NCBI GenBank assembly: GCA_934717745.1
Contig: CAKUZB010000007.1
Span: 1-64,000 of the forward strand
DNA from: an uncultured Candidatus Melainabacteria bacterium
Lineage (GTDB): Bacteria; Cyanobacteriota; Vampirovibrionia; Gastranaerophilales; Gastranaerophilaceae
Reading direction: 5' to 3'
DNA: 64,000 nt
Made by a program: the position numbers and the translations under genes. The notes beneath the pieces are model-generated. The model did not search any database and was not told the DNA's origin. It was given only the letters and a program-made list of their open reading frames with translations. Of the stretch, positions 34,274 through 43,385 are shown in pieces (position 1 is the first letter of the stretch; the number at the start of each line of letters is the position of its first letter).

Positions 34274-34915
34274 ATGACAGTTAATTCAATTAGTTTGGCT
34301 CAAAATTTATTGACAACAAATAACAATACACAGTCTAAGACGTCGAATGTTTCATTTAGAGGTGGCGAAGCACCTGATTTGGAAGCATTAAAGGCAAAGC
34401 AAGACGAATTTAGGCGAATGTCAGAGCAAGTTGGCGGTCAAAATAGTACGCTTGGAAAACTTGGAAAACTTGCAACAAAGGTAATCGGTGTTGTTATTGC
34501 ATTTACTGCGGCAAAAATTTGTTTGGACAAAGCGGCAAACATGATTGGTGGTGCTGTGGGTAAATATGCGGATAAAGCCGTAGAAAAAGCAACTGAAAAA
34601 GCGGCAGAAAAGGCTGTTGGTAAAACTGCGGAAGAAGCGGCAAAAATTGCAGAATCTGCAACAAAATTAGCAGGCAAAGTTGCAAAAGCAAAAAGTATAG
34701 GTAATACAGTTCAAAAATATGCAGTTAATATTATTGCTGGTGGTGCAGCAGTGGGTACTGCAATGCAAGATTTCGGTCTTGTAAAAAAACAAGTAGCAAC
34801 AACTTCAGATAATTTAGTTGATAATGCTATTGACAATAGTAGTAGTTACGGTTATAATTCAGGTGAAGGTTCAACTTCTAATGGTGAATATAACGTTAGT
34901 GATGATGAATTTTAG
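34274..34915 (+). CDS. Ala/Lys-rich helical protein with N-terminal VSFRG motif
   Basis: 213 aa from the ATG at 34274; a GTG at 34265 is also in frame. The N-terminal 30 residues are polar and Asn/Thr-rich and end in NVSFRGGEAP. A hydrophobic segment is at about 60-80 (VIGVVIAFTAAKICL), then a long Ala/Lys/Glu helix built from AEKA-like steps (95-145), then a second moderately hydrophobic stretch (NIIAGGAAVGTA). The tail is Ser/Asn/Gly-rich and acidic. No signal peptide. It is followed by another VSFRG protein after 25 nt. Function unknown. Confidence 0.75.
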   Translation: MTVNSISLAQNLLTTNNNTQSKTSNVSFRGGEAPDLEALKAKQDEFRRMSEQVGGQNSTLGKLGKLATKVIGVVIAFTAAKICLDKAANMIGGAVGKYADKAVEKATEKAAEKAVGKTAEEAAKIAESATKLAGKVAKAKSIGNTVQKYAVNIIAGGAAVGTAMQDFGLVKKQVATTSDNLVDNAIDNSSSYGYNSGEGSTSNGEYNVSDDEF

Positions 34916-34940
34916 GTAAAACTTAAGGAGGTTTACTGTT

Positions 34941-35279
34941 ATGATGATAAGTCCTGTTTCAGCAGCAAGAGTATCTTTCAGAGGTGTAGATGCAATGGAC
35001 GCAATTGAAAAAACTCAAAAAGCAATGCAAACTTTTAACAACCTTAAAGAAGGTAGCGATGAGTTTACAAAGAACATGAAAACAGATACTGAAGCATATT
35101 CAGATGCAGTAACTTCAAACATAACAAAAGCAGCAGAAGAAAATGAAGCGTTGAAACCTTTAGCAGATGCGGCAAATTCAAAAGTTGGTAAAAAAATTGC
35201 TGACATCTTTGGTAGTTTCACAGCATTCTGTACAAACATTGCAGGCACAGCATCTACTGTTTCTACAATTTCTAAATAA
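34941..35279 (+). CDS. Small helical protein with N-terminal VSFRG motif
   Basis: 112 aa, strong AAGGAGG RBS. It begins MMISPVSAARVSFRGVDAMD, then an amphipathic helical region (15-80) and a less polar C-terminus (SFTAFCTNIAGTASTV). The VSFRG stretch close to the N-terminus is shared with the gene before it and, in changed form, with the cupin protein at 46453. No homologous family is known to me. Operon with 34274; a terminator follows. Confidence 0.75.
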   Translation: MMISPVSAARVSFRGVDAMDAIEKTQKAMQTFNNLKEGSDEFTKNMKTDTEAYSDAVTSNITKAAEENEALKPLADAANSKVGKKIADIFGSFTAFCTNIAGTASTVSTISK

Positions 35280-35301
35280 GAATTTTATTATAATTAATAA
35301 C

Positions 35302-35337
35302 AAAAATAGCGGACTTGAAAAAGTTCGCTATTTTTTT
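35302..35337 (+). terminator. Terminator after the VSFRG gene pair
   Basis: A 15-bp stem (35302-35316 with 35321-35335, one G-T) with a GAAA loop and T7. Very strong. Confidence 0.9.
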
Positions 35338-35341
35338 ATGC

Positions 35342-35347
35342 TAAGAT
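35342..35347 (+). promoter_or_regulatory. Extended -10 for leaderless folP
   Basis: TAAGAT preceded by TGC (extended -10), 6 nt before the folP ATG; no Shine-Dalgarno. Confidence 0.5.
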
Positions 35348-35353
35348 AAAAAT

Positions 35354-36508
35354 ATGAACAACATCACATTTAACATAAAAAAAGTAAATGAAAACGATAT
35401 AATTTCAGAATTAAACAATATTGGTTTTGACAATTCATACGTGAAACAAGGTCAAAACAAATATAAATATATCAATATAAAAATTTTTGCATTAACTTTA
35501 CCTCAGGCAAACATTTTAAAACAAACAGCATTGACTGTCGGTGCTGATTGTGCGGTTCACAGAGATGTTTTAACAGCAAAAATAAACTCTACTGACTGTA
35601 TTTTAGGTGGAAGTTATTCGCAAATAAAGAAAATTATTCAAAAAATTCTTATGCAACCGTTTTCAATGGAAAAACTTGCACTTGAATTAGAAAATTTTTT
35701 AGCACAAGAAAACGAGAAAAAAAATCCACAAATCGTTGGCATTCTTAACTTAACAAAAAATTCTTTTTCTGATGGCGGAATGTATTACGATTTTGACAAG
35801 GCTGTCAAGCATTTGAACGAAATGATTGAAGATGGTGCAGACATTATTGATATTGGTGCAGAAAGTACGAAACCTTACTCTACTCCGGTAAGTGCTGATG
35901 AGCAACTTGCGGTGATAGAACCAATTATGAAGTACATCAGTAATCGCAATATTGTTGTACCAATTAGTATCGATACTCGCTCTGCTGAGGTTGCGAAACG
36001 CACAATAGATTTGGGTGCGTCTATAATTAATGATGTTTCCGGATTTGATTATGATGAAAATATGGCAAATGTAGTTGCTGAGGCTGGAGTTAAGGTTATT
36101 TTACAACATTCTCAAGGTACTCCGGAGAATATGCAAAATAACCCTCAGTATGAAAATTTAATTGACGACATTTTTTTAAATTTAAAAAATATAAAATTAA
36201 AGAAAGCATTAGAGTCAGGAATTAAAAAAGAAAATGTAATTCTTGATGTTGGTATTGGTTTTGGAAAAACAAGGGGACAAAATTTTGAACTTTTGAGAAG
36301 AATTGATGAATTTAAATCAATTGGTTGCGAAATTATGCTTGGTTTATCAAGAAAAAGTTTGCTTGACATGAAAGATGCAACAAACGAAGAAAAAGATATT
36401 TTCACAACAGCCCTAAATGTGATAGCAATTGAAAAAAATGTGGAATATCTTCGAGTACACAATGTAAAAATGCACAAAAAACTCGTAGAATTAATGAATA
36501 ATTTTTAG
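35354..36508 (+). CDS. folP: Dihydropteroate synthase with N-terminal extension
   Basis: 384 aa. Joins pABA to the pterin in folate synthesis. The TIM-barrel domain (about 128-384) has VGILNLTKNSFSDGG, DIGAESTKP, SIDTRSAEVA and the C-terminal RVHNV motif. The first 125 residues form an extra domain of a type seen in some long FolP proteins; its role is not known to me. Adjacent to a CMP-sugar synthetase gene 8 nt downstream. Confidence 0.93.
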   Translation: MNNITFNIKKVNENDIISELNNIGFDNSYVKQGQNKYKYINIKIFALTLPQANILKQTALTVGADCAVHRDVLTAKINSTDCILGGSYSQIKKIIQKILMQPFSMEKLALELENFLAQENEKKNPQIVGILNLTKNSFSDGGMYYDFDKAVKHLNEMIEDGADIIDIGAESTKPYSTPVSADEQLAVIEPIMKYISNRNIVVPISIDTRSAEVAKRTIDLGASIINDVSGFDYDENMANVVAEAGVKVILQHSQGTPENMQNNPQYENLIDDIFLNLKNIKLKKALESGIKKENVILDVGIGFGKTRGQNFELLRRIDEFKSIGCEIMLGLSRKSLLDMKDATNEEKDIFTTALNVIAIEKNVEYLRVHNVKMHKKLVELMNNF

Positions 36509-36516
36509 GAGAAACG

Positions 36517-37203
36517 ATGGAAGTACTAGCAATAATTCCAGCCAGAGGCGGTTCAAAAGGGATACCAATGAAAAACATAAAAGAACTTGCAGGATACCCT
36601 TTAATTTATTACTCAATTAAAGCGGGGCAAGATTCTAAATATGTAACAAGAACTGTGCTTTCAACAGAAAATGAACAAATAAAAAAAGTTGCAGAAAATT
36701 TCAATTGCGAAGTTATTGACCGCCCAAAGGAACTTGCTCAAGACGAAACAAAAACAATTCCTGTTCTAATTCAAGTTTGTGATGAATTAAAAAAAAGAGA
36801 AAATTATGTTCCTGACGTTGTTGTTTTACTTCAGCCAACAACTCCAACAAGAGATGCAAAACAACTAGACGAAGCATTTGATATATTTTTGAACAAAGAT
36901 TGCGATTCGGTTTTTGCCGTTCAAAGTCTTGGAACAACTCATTCAAAATGGCGTCAAAATCCTAAAACTAAGGAGTTTGAATGTCTTTTTGATTACAGAA
37001 ATCGTCCTCGTAGACAAGATGAAGATTTGCATTATCCGATGTTTACAGAAACAGGTTCTATATATATAATTAAAAGAGATGTGATGTATGAAGTTAATGA
37101 TTTTATTGGCAAAAAACCACAGATTTACTTGTCAAAATACAATGACATCGACACTTTAGAAGATTTTGAAACCGTTTCAAAAATATTAGAGGAAAACAAA
37201 TAA
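36517..37203 (+). CDS. CMP-sialic/nonulosonic acid synthetase family (acylneuraminate cytidylyltransferase)
   Basis: 228 aa. Activates a nonulosonic acid (sialic, legionaminic or pseudaminic type) with CTP. Signature AIIPARGGSKGIPMKNI at 5-21, LQPTTPTR near 106, and FTETGSIYI near 177. Substrate cannot be read from sequence. Such sugars are often put on flagellin by Maf/DUF115 proteins, one of which is at 23924. AGGAGA RBS; TAATG overlap with the next gene. Confidence 0.88.
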   Translation: MEVLAIIPARGGSKGIPMKNIKELAGYPLIYYSIKAGQDSKYVTRTVLSTENEQIKKVAENFNCEVIDRPKELAQDETKTIPVLIQVCDELKKRENYVPDVVVLLQPTTPTRDAKQLDEAFDIFLNKDCDSVFAVQSLGTTHSKWRQNPKTKEFECLFDYRNRPRRQDEDLHYPMFTETGSIYIIKRDVMYEVNDFIGKKPQIYLSKYNDIDTLEDFETVSKILEENK

Positions 37204-37880
37204 TGAATGAAATATTATTTTTAGTATCATTAATTATAAATTTTAGTTGTGTACTTTTTGCATATAAATTTTTCGGCAAAATCGGTATTTTTTGTTGGAT
37301 TGCAATGGCAACTGTAATAGCAAATATCGAAGTTTTAAAGTGTGTGGACATTTTTAACATGGCACTTACACTTGGAAACGTAACTTACGGTTCAATTTTT
37401 TTGGCTACAGATATTTTAAACGAAAAATATGGTATTGAAGATGCTCAAAAAAGTGTCTACATTGGATTTTTTGCACTTTTATCCTTCACTGTTTTAACAC
37501 AGGTTGATCTACACTACATTTCAAATTCCTCAGATTTCGCAGGCGAAGCGATGAAAACTCTGTTTAGCATAACTCCTAGAATCTGTTTTGGTAGTATGTT
37601 TGCATATTTTATTTCAAATATGCTGGATGTATATTTATATATGTTGATAAAAAAAGTGCTTCCGTCTGATAAATTTTTATGGGTCAGAAACAATGCCGCA
37701 ACAATGGTTAGTCAATTTATCGACACAATAATTTTTACTTTAATTGCGTTTGCAGGCGTATTTTCACCTAACATTTTATTCCAATTGATAATAACTACAT
37801 ATGCAATAAAACTACTTATTGCATTACTCGACACTCCATTTTTATACGTTGCAAAACGAATAAAAATTGAGAACAAATAA
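37203..37880 (+). CDS. yhhQ: Queuosine-precursor transporter family (YhhQ/VUT) membrane protein
   Basis: 225 aa with about six membrane segments. Family motifs GNVTYGSIFLATDILNEKYG, RICFGSMFAYFISNMLDVYLY and FLWVRNNAATMVSQFIDT are present. The family imports queuosine precursors (preQ0/preQ1/queuine). No queuosine synthesis genes are nearby. Confidence 0.88.
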   Translation: MNEILFLVSLIINFSCVLFAYKFFGKIGIFCWIAMATVIANIEVLKCVDIFNMALTLGNVTYGSIFLATDILNEKYGIEDAQKSVYIGFFALLSFTVLTQVDLHYISNSSDFAGEAMKTLFSITPRICFGSMFAYFISNMLDVYLYMLIKKVLPSDKFLWVRNNAATMVSQFIDTIIFTLIAFAGVFSPNILFQLIITTYAIKLLIALLDTPFLYVAKRIKIENK

Positions 37881-37886
37881 GGAAAG

Positions 37887-37916
37887 TTTTCACGATTAAA
37901 TTTTTAATCGTGAAAA
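37887..37916. other. Perfect 13-bp inverted repeat between yhhQ and adhE
   Basis: TTTTCACGATTAA (37887-37899) and its exact complement (37904-37916) around 4 nt. No T-run follows on either strand beyond the stem itself, so it may be an operator or mRNA-end hairpin and not a classical terminator. Confidence 0.55.
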
Positions 37917-37962
37917 AAATAACAGTGTAAAGAGTTGTAAATAAAGAAAAAAATAATAAGGG

Positions 37963-37991
37963 TTGACAAAACACTTATTATTTTTTATACT
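37963..37991 (+). promoter_or_regulatory. Sigma-70 promoter of adhE with overlapping inverted repeat
   Basis: TTGACA (37963-37968), 17 nt, TATACT (37986-37991): near-perfect consensus, matching a highly expressed fermentation gene. A 7-bp inverted repeat CTTATTA/TAATAAG (37974-37980, 37994-38000) brackets the -10 and may be a repressor site. It does not fit the Rex consensus well. Confidence 0.75.
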
Positions 37992-38036
37992 GTTAATAAG
38001 GAAATAAATCACAATTAAAAAAGGAGATACAAACAA

Positions 38037-40736
38037 ATGCCAAAAACAACAACAAAGAAGGCTTCAACAAAAAAGACTTCTAACAAACAAACAGATGTTG
38101 AAAAATTAGAAAAAGCATACAATTCTTCTAATTTAGTAGACAGCGTAGAATCATTCGAATTATTAATCGACAGAGTACACAAAGCACAAGAAGAATATTC
38201 TCATTTTTCACAAGAACAAGTAGATAAAATCTTCAAAGCAGCAGCAACTGCGGCAGACAAAGCACGTATTCCTCTTGCTCGTATGGCTGTTGAAGAAACT
38301 GGAATGGGTGTTTTAGAAGATAAAATCATCAAAAATCACTTCGCTTCAGAATACATTTACAACAAACATAAAAACGTAAAAACTTGCGGTGTTATAAAAG
38401 AAGATAAAGCAAACGGTATCAAAATCGTTGCAGAACCTTTAGGTGTGTTAGCAGGTATTATCCCAACAACAAACCCAACTTCAACAGCAATCTTTAAATC
38501 ATTGATTGCATTGAAAACTAGAAATGCAATTATCTTTTCACCTCACCCAAGAGCAACAAAATCAACAATTGCAGCAGCAAAATTAGTTTTAGAAGCAGCA
38601 GTTGAAGCCGGTGCACCAAGAGATATTATTGGTTGGATTGATGTTCCGTCAATTGAATTATCAAGTGCTTTGATGAAACACCCAAAAATTGATTGCATCT
38701 TAGCAACAGGTGGTCCTGGCATGGTAAAAGCAGCATATTCATCAGGTAATCCTGCATTAGGTGTAGGTCCGGGTAATACTTCTGCGGTAATTGATGAAAC
38801 AGCAGATATTAAAATGGCAGTTTCTTCAATTCTTATGTCAAAAACATTTGATAACGGTATGATTTGTGCATCAGAACAATCAGTAGTTGTTGTAGAAGAT
38901 GTTTATGAAGAAGTTAAAAAAGAATTTGTATATCGTGGTGCATATCTTGTAAATAAAGCAGAACAAAAGAAAATGGTAGATTTACCATTCATCGACCCTG
39001 CAAGAGGAACTGCTCACCCTGCAATCGTTGGTCAATCAGCACATAAAATCGCTGAATTATCAGGATTTAAAACTCCGGAAAATGCAAAAGTTCTTTTAGT
39101 TGAAAGACCTGAAGTAGATTGGAATGACCCATTCTCAAGAGAAAAATTATCTCCAATCCTTTCATTATACAAAGCAAAAGATTATGAACAAGCAGCAGAA
39201 ATGGCTTATGAATTAGTAAGCAAAGGTGGTGCAGGTCATACATCAGTATTGTACACAGATGAAAGAAAGAGCGAAAGAATCAACAAATACGCTGAAAAAA
39301 TGCCTACTTGCCGTGTATTAATTAACTCTCCATCATCTCAAGGTGGTATCGGTGATTTATACAACTTCAAATTAGAACCATCATTAACACTTGGTTGCGG
39401 CTCTTGGGGTGGCAATGCAGTTTCAGGTAACGTTGGTGTTGAACACTTATTAAACTACAAAACTGTAGCGGAAAGGAGAGAAAATATGTTATGGTTTAAA
39501 GCCCCTTCTAAAATCTACTTCAAGAGAGGTGCTACTGACTTAGCATTAAGAGAATTACAAGGTAAAAAACGTGCATTTATCGTAACAGATAGTTTCTTAT
39601 ACAATTCAGGTGCAGTTAATAAAATCACTAACGTATTAGACGAAATCGGTATTGAACACCAAGTATTCTTCGATGTTAAACCGGACCCAACATTATCAAC
39701 AATTAATCAAGCAATGTCTATTTTAAAACCATTTGAACCTGATGTAATCATTTCATTAGGTGGTGGTTCTCCAATGGACGCTGCAAAAATTATGTGGTTA
39801 ATGTATGAACAACCTGATACAGTATTTGAAGATATTTCAATGAGATTTATGGATATTAGAAAGAGAATCTGTCAATTACCGGAATTAGGTAAAAAAGCAA
39901 CAATGGTTGCAATTCCTACAACTTCAGGTACAGGTTCAGAAGTAACTCCATTTGCTATCATTACAGATGATGAAACTCACGTTAAATATGCAATTGCAGA
40001 TTACGCATTAACTCCAAATATGGCAATCATCGACCCTAACTTTGTTGATGGTATGCCAAAAGGCTTAACTTCTGCATCAGGTATTGACGCATTAGTTCAC
40101 GCAATTGAAGCATACGTATCTTGTATGGCAACTAACTTCACTAATTCAAATGCTTTAGAAGCAACAAAATTAGTATTTAAATATTTGGAAAGAAGTTACA
40201 ATGAGGGTGCTAATGACCCTATCGCAAGAGAAAAAATGCACTATGCAGCAACAATCGCTGGTATGGCATTTGCAAACTCTTTCTTAGGTCTATGCCACTC
40301 AATGGCTCACAAACTAGGCGCTATGTATCACGTTCCACATGGTGTTGCAAACGCATTGTTAATCAGACAAATTATTAAATATAACTCATCTGATGCACCT
40401 AGAAAACAAGCAACATTCCCTCAATATAAATATCCATGTGCTAAAATGAAATACGGTCAAATTGCTGATGAATTACAATTAGGCGGTAAAAATGATGATG
40501 AAAAAGTTAAATTATTGATTAAATCAATCGATAAATTAATGAAAGCAATCAACTTACCAAATTCTATTGAAGAATTCATCACTAAAAATGGCTACACTAA
40601 ACAATATTGGGAAGAACATCTTGATGAATTAGTTGAATTAGCATTCGACGATCAATGTACTGGTGCAAACCCTGTATATCCGTTGATGAGCGAAATTAAA
40701 CAAATTTACACAGATGCATTTAACGGTGTAGTTTAA
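38037..40736 (+). CDS. adhE: Bifunctional acetaldehyde-CoA/alcohol dehydrogenase
   Basis: 899 aa. Reduces acetyl-CoA to ethanol using 2 NADH. A Lys/Thr-rich leader of about 20 residues precedes the aldehyde dehydrogenase domain (about 25-450; catalytic Cys in NGMICASEQ, preceded by GVGPGNT). The Fe-dependent alcohol dehydrogenase domain (about 490-899) has GGGSPMDAAK, PTTSGTGSEVTPF and the iron ligands in DALVHAIEAYV, GLCHSMAHKLGAMYHVPHG. AAGGAG RBS. In-frame AAAGGAGAG and an ATG at 39486 lie exactly between the domains. rex follows, so NADH sensing is close by. Confidence 0.97.
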   Translation: MPKTTTKKASTKKTSNKQTDVEKLEKAYNSSNLVDSVESFELLIDRVHKAQEEYSHFSQEQVDKIFKAAATAADKARIPLARMAVEETGMGVLEDKIIKNHFASEYIYNKHKNVKTCGVIKEDKANGIKIVAEPLGVLAGIIPTTNPTSTAIFKSLIALKTRNAIIFSPHPRATKSTIAAAKLVLEAAVEAGAPRDIIGWIDVPSIELSSALMKHPKIDCILATGGPGMVKAAYSSGNPALGVGPGNTSAVIDETADIKMAVSSILMSKTFDNGMICASEQSVVVVEDVYEEVKKEFVYRGAYLVNKAEQKKMVDLPFIDPARGTAHPAIVGQSAHKIAELSGFKTPENAKVLLVERPEVDWNDPFSREKLSPILSLYKAKDYEQAAEMAYELVSKGGAGHTSVLYTDERKSERINKYAEKMPTCRVLINSPSSQGGIGDLYNFKLEPSLTLGCGSWGGNAVSGNVGVEHLLNYKTVAERRENMLWFKAPSKIYFKRGATDLALRELQGKKRAFIVTDSFLYNSGAVNKITNVLDEIGIEHQVFFDVKPDPTLSTINQAMSILKPFEPDVIISLGGGSPMDAAKIMWLMYEQPDTVFEDISMRFMDIRKRICQLPELGKKATMVAIPTTSGTGSEVTPFAIITDDETHVKYAIADYALTPNMAIIDPNFVDGMPKGLTSASGIDALVHAIEAYVSCMATNFTNSNALEATKLVFKYLERSYNEGANDPIAREKMHYAATIAGMAFANSFLGLCHSMAHKLGAMYHVPHGVANALLIRQIIKYNSSDAPRKQATFPQYKYPCAKMKYGQIADELQLGGKNDDEKVKLLIKSIDKLMKAINLPNSIEEFITKNGYTKQYWEEHLDELVELAFDDQCTGANPVYPLMSEIKQIYTDAFNGVV
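39472..39488 (+). promoter_or_regulatory. In-frame internal RBS and ATG inside adhE
   Basis: AAAGGAGAG is followed 6-7 nt later by ATG (39486-39488) in the adhE frame. Translation here would give a 416-aa Fe-alcohol dehydrogenase alone. The residues RRENM are conserved in AdhE, so the signal may be a coincidence of codons, but the AGG codon used here is uncommon in this window. Confidence 0.4.
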
Positions 40737-40747
40737 TAAATTAATTT

Positions 40748-40780
40748 AAATAGGGCATTCTATAAGAGTGCCCTATTTTT
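40748..40780 (+). terminator. Terminator after adhE
   Basis: AAATAGGGCA pairs with TGCCCTATTT (extended by a few inner pairs) and T6 follows. Confidence 0.85.
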
Positions 40781-40799
40781 TAACTAAATGAGGTAAGGT

Positions 40800-41429
40800 A
40801 TGAATATTCCTGACAAAGTAATTGATAGATTAACTTTGTATCATTACATTTTAGATGATTTTGACAAAGAAGATAGAGAGGCTTATATTTCAAGCACTCA
40901 AATTGCGGACTTGTTAAATATTGATGATTCACAAGTTAGAAAAGATATTAAATACTTAAATAATACAGGAAAATGTAGAGTTGGCTATAACGTTTTTGAA
41001 TTAAAAAACGCAATAGAAAAAACTTTAGGTTTTGAACAAACAAAAAGTGCATTCATTATTGGTGCAGGAAATTTAGGTTCTGCACTTGCAAAATACGATG
41101 GCTTTGCAAATTATGGCTTGAATGTACTTGCAATGTTCGATAATAATCCAATAAAAGTGGGTACAACAATTAATAATAAAGAAGTTTTTCACACAAGTAA
41201 ATTAGCCGACTTAGTAAAAAGATTAAATGTCGAAATTGCAATATTGACAGTTCCTGGGGAATTTGCTCAAGATAGTGCAACTTTTTTGGCAAGTTCCGGA
41301 ATAAAATATATTTGGAATTTTACTCCAAGAATTTTACACGTAGGCAAAGATATTAAGGTTTGGAACGAAAACTTAATTGGAAGTTTTCTACAATTCACAA
41401 GAAATAGTAAAGATACCGTTTTATTATGA
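40800..41429 (+). CDS. rex: Redox-sensing transcriptional repressor Rex
   Basis: 209 aa. Senses the NADH/NAD ratio and represses fermentation and hydrogenase genes. N-terminal winged helix (1-80; SSTQIADLLNIDDSQVRKDIKYL) and a Rossmann NAD-binding domain with GAGNLGSALAKY; the C-terminal helix LIGSFLQFTRN swaps in the dimer. Unusually it lies at the head of the hydrogenase unit: its stop overlaps the start of the [2Fe-2S] gene (ATGA). Confidence 0.95.
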   Translation: MNIPDKVIDRLTLYHYILDDFDKEDREAYISSTQIADLLNIDDSQVRKDIKYLNNTGKCRVGYNVFELKNAIEKTLGFEQTKSAFIIGAGNLGSALAKYDGFANYGLNVLAMFDNNPIKVGTTINNKEVFHTSKLADLVKRLNVEIAILTVPGEFAQDSATFLASSGIKYIWNFTPRILHVGKDIKVWNENLIGSFLQFTRNSKDTVLL

Positions 41430-41662
41430 CAAAAGAAATAAAAGTTTGTATGGGCAGTGCTTGCTTTGCAAGAGGAAATGCAGACAATTTAGTAGTAATA
41501 GAAAAATATATTAAAGATAATAATTTGAACACAAAAGTAGAACTTATGGGTTCTCGTTGCGAAAATGATTGTGCAAATGGACCACACATTTTTGTAAACG
41601 GCAAAAAATACTCAGGGGTTACAACACAACAAATTGAAGAAATAATGAAAGAACTTTTATAG
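41426..41662 (+). CDS. Small thioredoxin-fold [2Fe-2S] protein
   Basis: 78 aa. Four Cys in the NuoE/HydC-like order: CMGSAC near the start (residues 8, 13) and RCENDCANGP (about 44, 48). The KVCMGSACFARGN opening and PHIFVNGKKYSGV strand match short [2Fe-2S] thioredoxin-like ferredoxins next to [FeFe]-hydrogenases. It probably passes electrons to or from one of the hydrogenases. Translationally coupled with rex upstream and hydS-like downstream (no gap). Confidence 0.88.
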   Translation: MTKEIKVCMGSACFARGNADNLVVIEKYIKDNNLNTKVELMGSRCENDCANGPHIFVNGKKYSGVTTQQIEEIMKELL

Positions 41663-43384
41663 ATGACCGATTGTTATTCTGTTTATACACTAAAAAATGA
41701 ATGTTTAGACTGTTACAAATGCGTAAGAGAGTGCCATATAAAAGCCATTAAAATTCAAGATGGCAGTGCATCTGTAATAAAAGAAAAATGTATTGCTTGT
41801 GGACACTGTGTTATGGTGTGTCCTTCGGGTGCTAAAAAAGTCAGAAATGATATTGATAAAGTTAAGACTTTAATAAAAGCACAGAAAAAAGTCTATGTAT
41901 CTTTAGCACCAAGTTGGGCAGGAATTTATGATTTAACCCCCGACAAAATGATTGCTACTCTTAAAAGATTGGGTTTTTATGCTGTAAGTGAAACAGCCTT
42001 AGGTGCTCAAGATGTTTCAATCAAATGTGCTGAAATTTTGAATAATGCAGAAAACGGCTTATATATTTCAAGTGCCTGTCCGGTAATTGTGGATTACATT
42101 AAGTTGTACAAGCCGGAATTAGCAAAAAATATTGTAAATGTAGCATCTCCGGCATTAACGCATGCAAAAATGTTAAAAGAAAAATATGGCAATGATATTA
42201 GTGTCGTATTCATCGGACCTTGTATAGGAAAGAAAAATGAAGCAGATAACAATCCTGAATACATAGATGTTTCATTAACATTTGAAGAATTAAACTTTTG
42301 GATTAATGATGAATTTGTAAATATTAATGAATTAGAAGTTAAAGAGTCTGATAAATTCATACCGGAAGATGCGTACGAGGGTGCGTTGTATCCAATTGAG
42401 GGCGGAATGAATGAAACTATTAAACAAGTTGGAGTTGATGAAAATGTAACTTTAATAAGTTTGAGCGGACTTCAAGCCTTTGATAGAGCAGTTGATGGCT
42501 TAGATTTATCAACTATAAATAAAAAAATCTTTATTGAAGCACTTTCGTGTGAATCAGGTTGTGTAAACGGACCTTGTAGTTCAAGCAAAAAAGCGGGTTT
42601 AACAATATCTTCTGACATAATGTCAAAAGTTAAATACAGAGATAATATTCCGCAAAAAGCACAAACTGTTTTCGAAAAAAATTACAAAGGAACACCTTTA
42701 ATTGAAGATGATGTAACTTTTGCACAAATCCAAAAAGCATTGCAAAAAATTGGAAAACATACCCCTGAAAACGAATTAAATTGTGGCGGTTGTGGATATT
42801 CAACTTGTCGTGATATGGCAAAAGCCTTGGTAAAAGGTGATGCTGAACCGTCAATGTGTGTTTCTTATATGCGAAAAATTGCAATGAGAAAAGCCGCAGC
42901 AATGTTAAGAAGTATGCCGTCAGCAATTGTTATGGTGGACAAAGATTTGAACATTATAGAAGCCAATGACGCATTTATGCGAATGTTCTGTGGTGATATG
43001 TATGAAGTATTTGCGAACAGAAAAGAAGGACTTTCAGGTGCGGCAATTGATAGAATTATCACATTTGGCGACTTGTTTGCTGAAATTTTGAATTCAGGTT
43101 GCGACATGCACAAATCTCATTATCACGTTGGAAATAAATTGTATGATATTAACGCATTTACTATTGAAAAAGGCGAAATTGTCGGTGCTGTAATTACTGA
43201 CGTTACAAAAGCAGAAATTGACAGAGAAAAAATTGCATCAAAAGCAAGAGAAGTTATAACAAAAAATATTGCAAAAGTTCAAGAAATTGCTTGTTTATTA
43301 GGTGAGCATATGGTTGAAACAGAAGTTCTTTTAAGTTCAATCGCAGAGGATTACGCAAGCGACGACGAGTCAGAGGATTCTTAA
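41663..43384 (+). CDS. Sensory-type [FeFe]-hydrogenase with PAS domain (HydS-like)
   Basis: 573 aa. Two [4Fe-4S] ferredoxin motifs (14-60), the H-cluster domain (about 75-320), a further Fe-S (ARC-like) Cys motif CGGCGYSTCRDMA (about 374-384) and a PAS domain (about 412-520), then a helical end. H-cluster motifs are SSACP (136-140), GPCIGKK (185-191) and EALSCESGC (292-300). The cysteine that moves protons in active enzymes is Ala138; this change is known from HydS of Thermotoga maritima. So it is likely a H2 sensor with low turnover. The partner phosphatase gene follows after 1 nt. Confidence 0.9.
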   Translation: MTDCYSVYTLKNECLDCYKCVRECHIKAIKIQDGSASVIKEKCIACGHCVMVCPSGAKKVRNDIDKVKTLIKAQKKVYVSLAPSWAGIYDLTPDKMIATLKRLGFYAVSETALGAQDVSIKCAEILNNAENGLYISSACPVIVDYIKLYKPELAKNIVNVASPALTHAKMLKEKYGNDISVVFIGPCIGKKNEADNNPEYIDVSLTFEELNFWINDEFVNINELEVKESDKFIPEDAYEGALYPIEGGMNETIKQVGVDENVTLISLSGLQAFDRAVDGLDLSTINKKIFIEALSCESGCVNGPCSSSKKAGLTISSDIMSKVKYRDNIPQKAQTVFEKNYKGTPLIEDDVTFAQIQKALQKIGKHTPENELNCGGCGYSTCRDMAKALVKGDAEPSMCVSYMRKIAMRKAAAMLRSMPSAIVMVDKDLNIIEANDAFMRMFCGDMYEVFANRKEGLSGAAIDRIITFGDLFAEILNSGCDMHKSHYHVGNKLYDINAFTIEKGEIVGAVITDVTKAEIDREKIASKAREVITKNIAKVQEIACLLGEHMVETEVLLSSIAEDYASDDESEDS

Positions 43385-43385
43385 A

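Noticed and set aside
37963..38000. Rex operator at the adhE promoter
   Set aside because: The inverted repeat CTTATTA/TAATAAG has the wrong sequence and spacing for known Rex sites; kept only as a possible repressor site.
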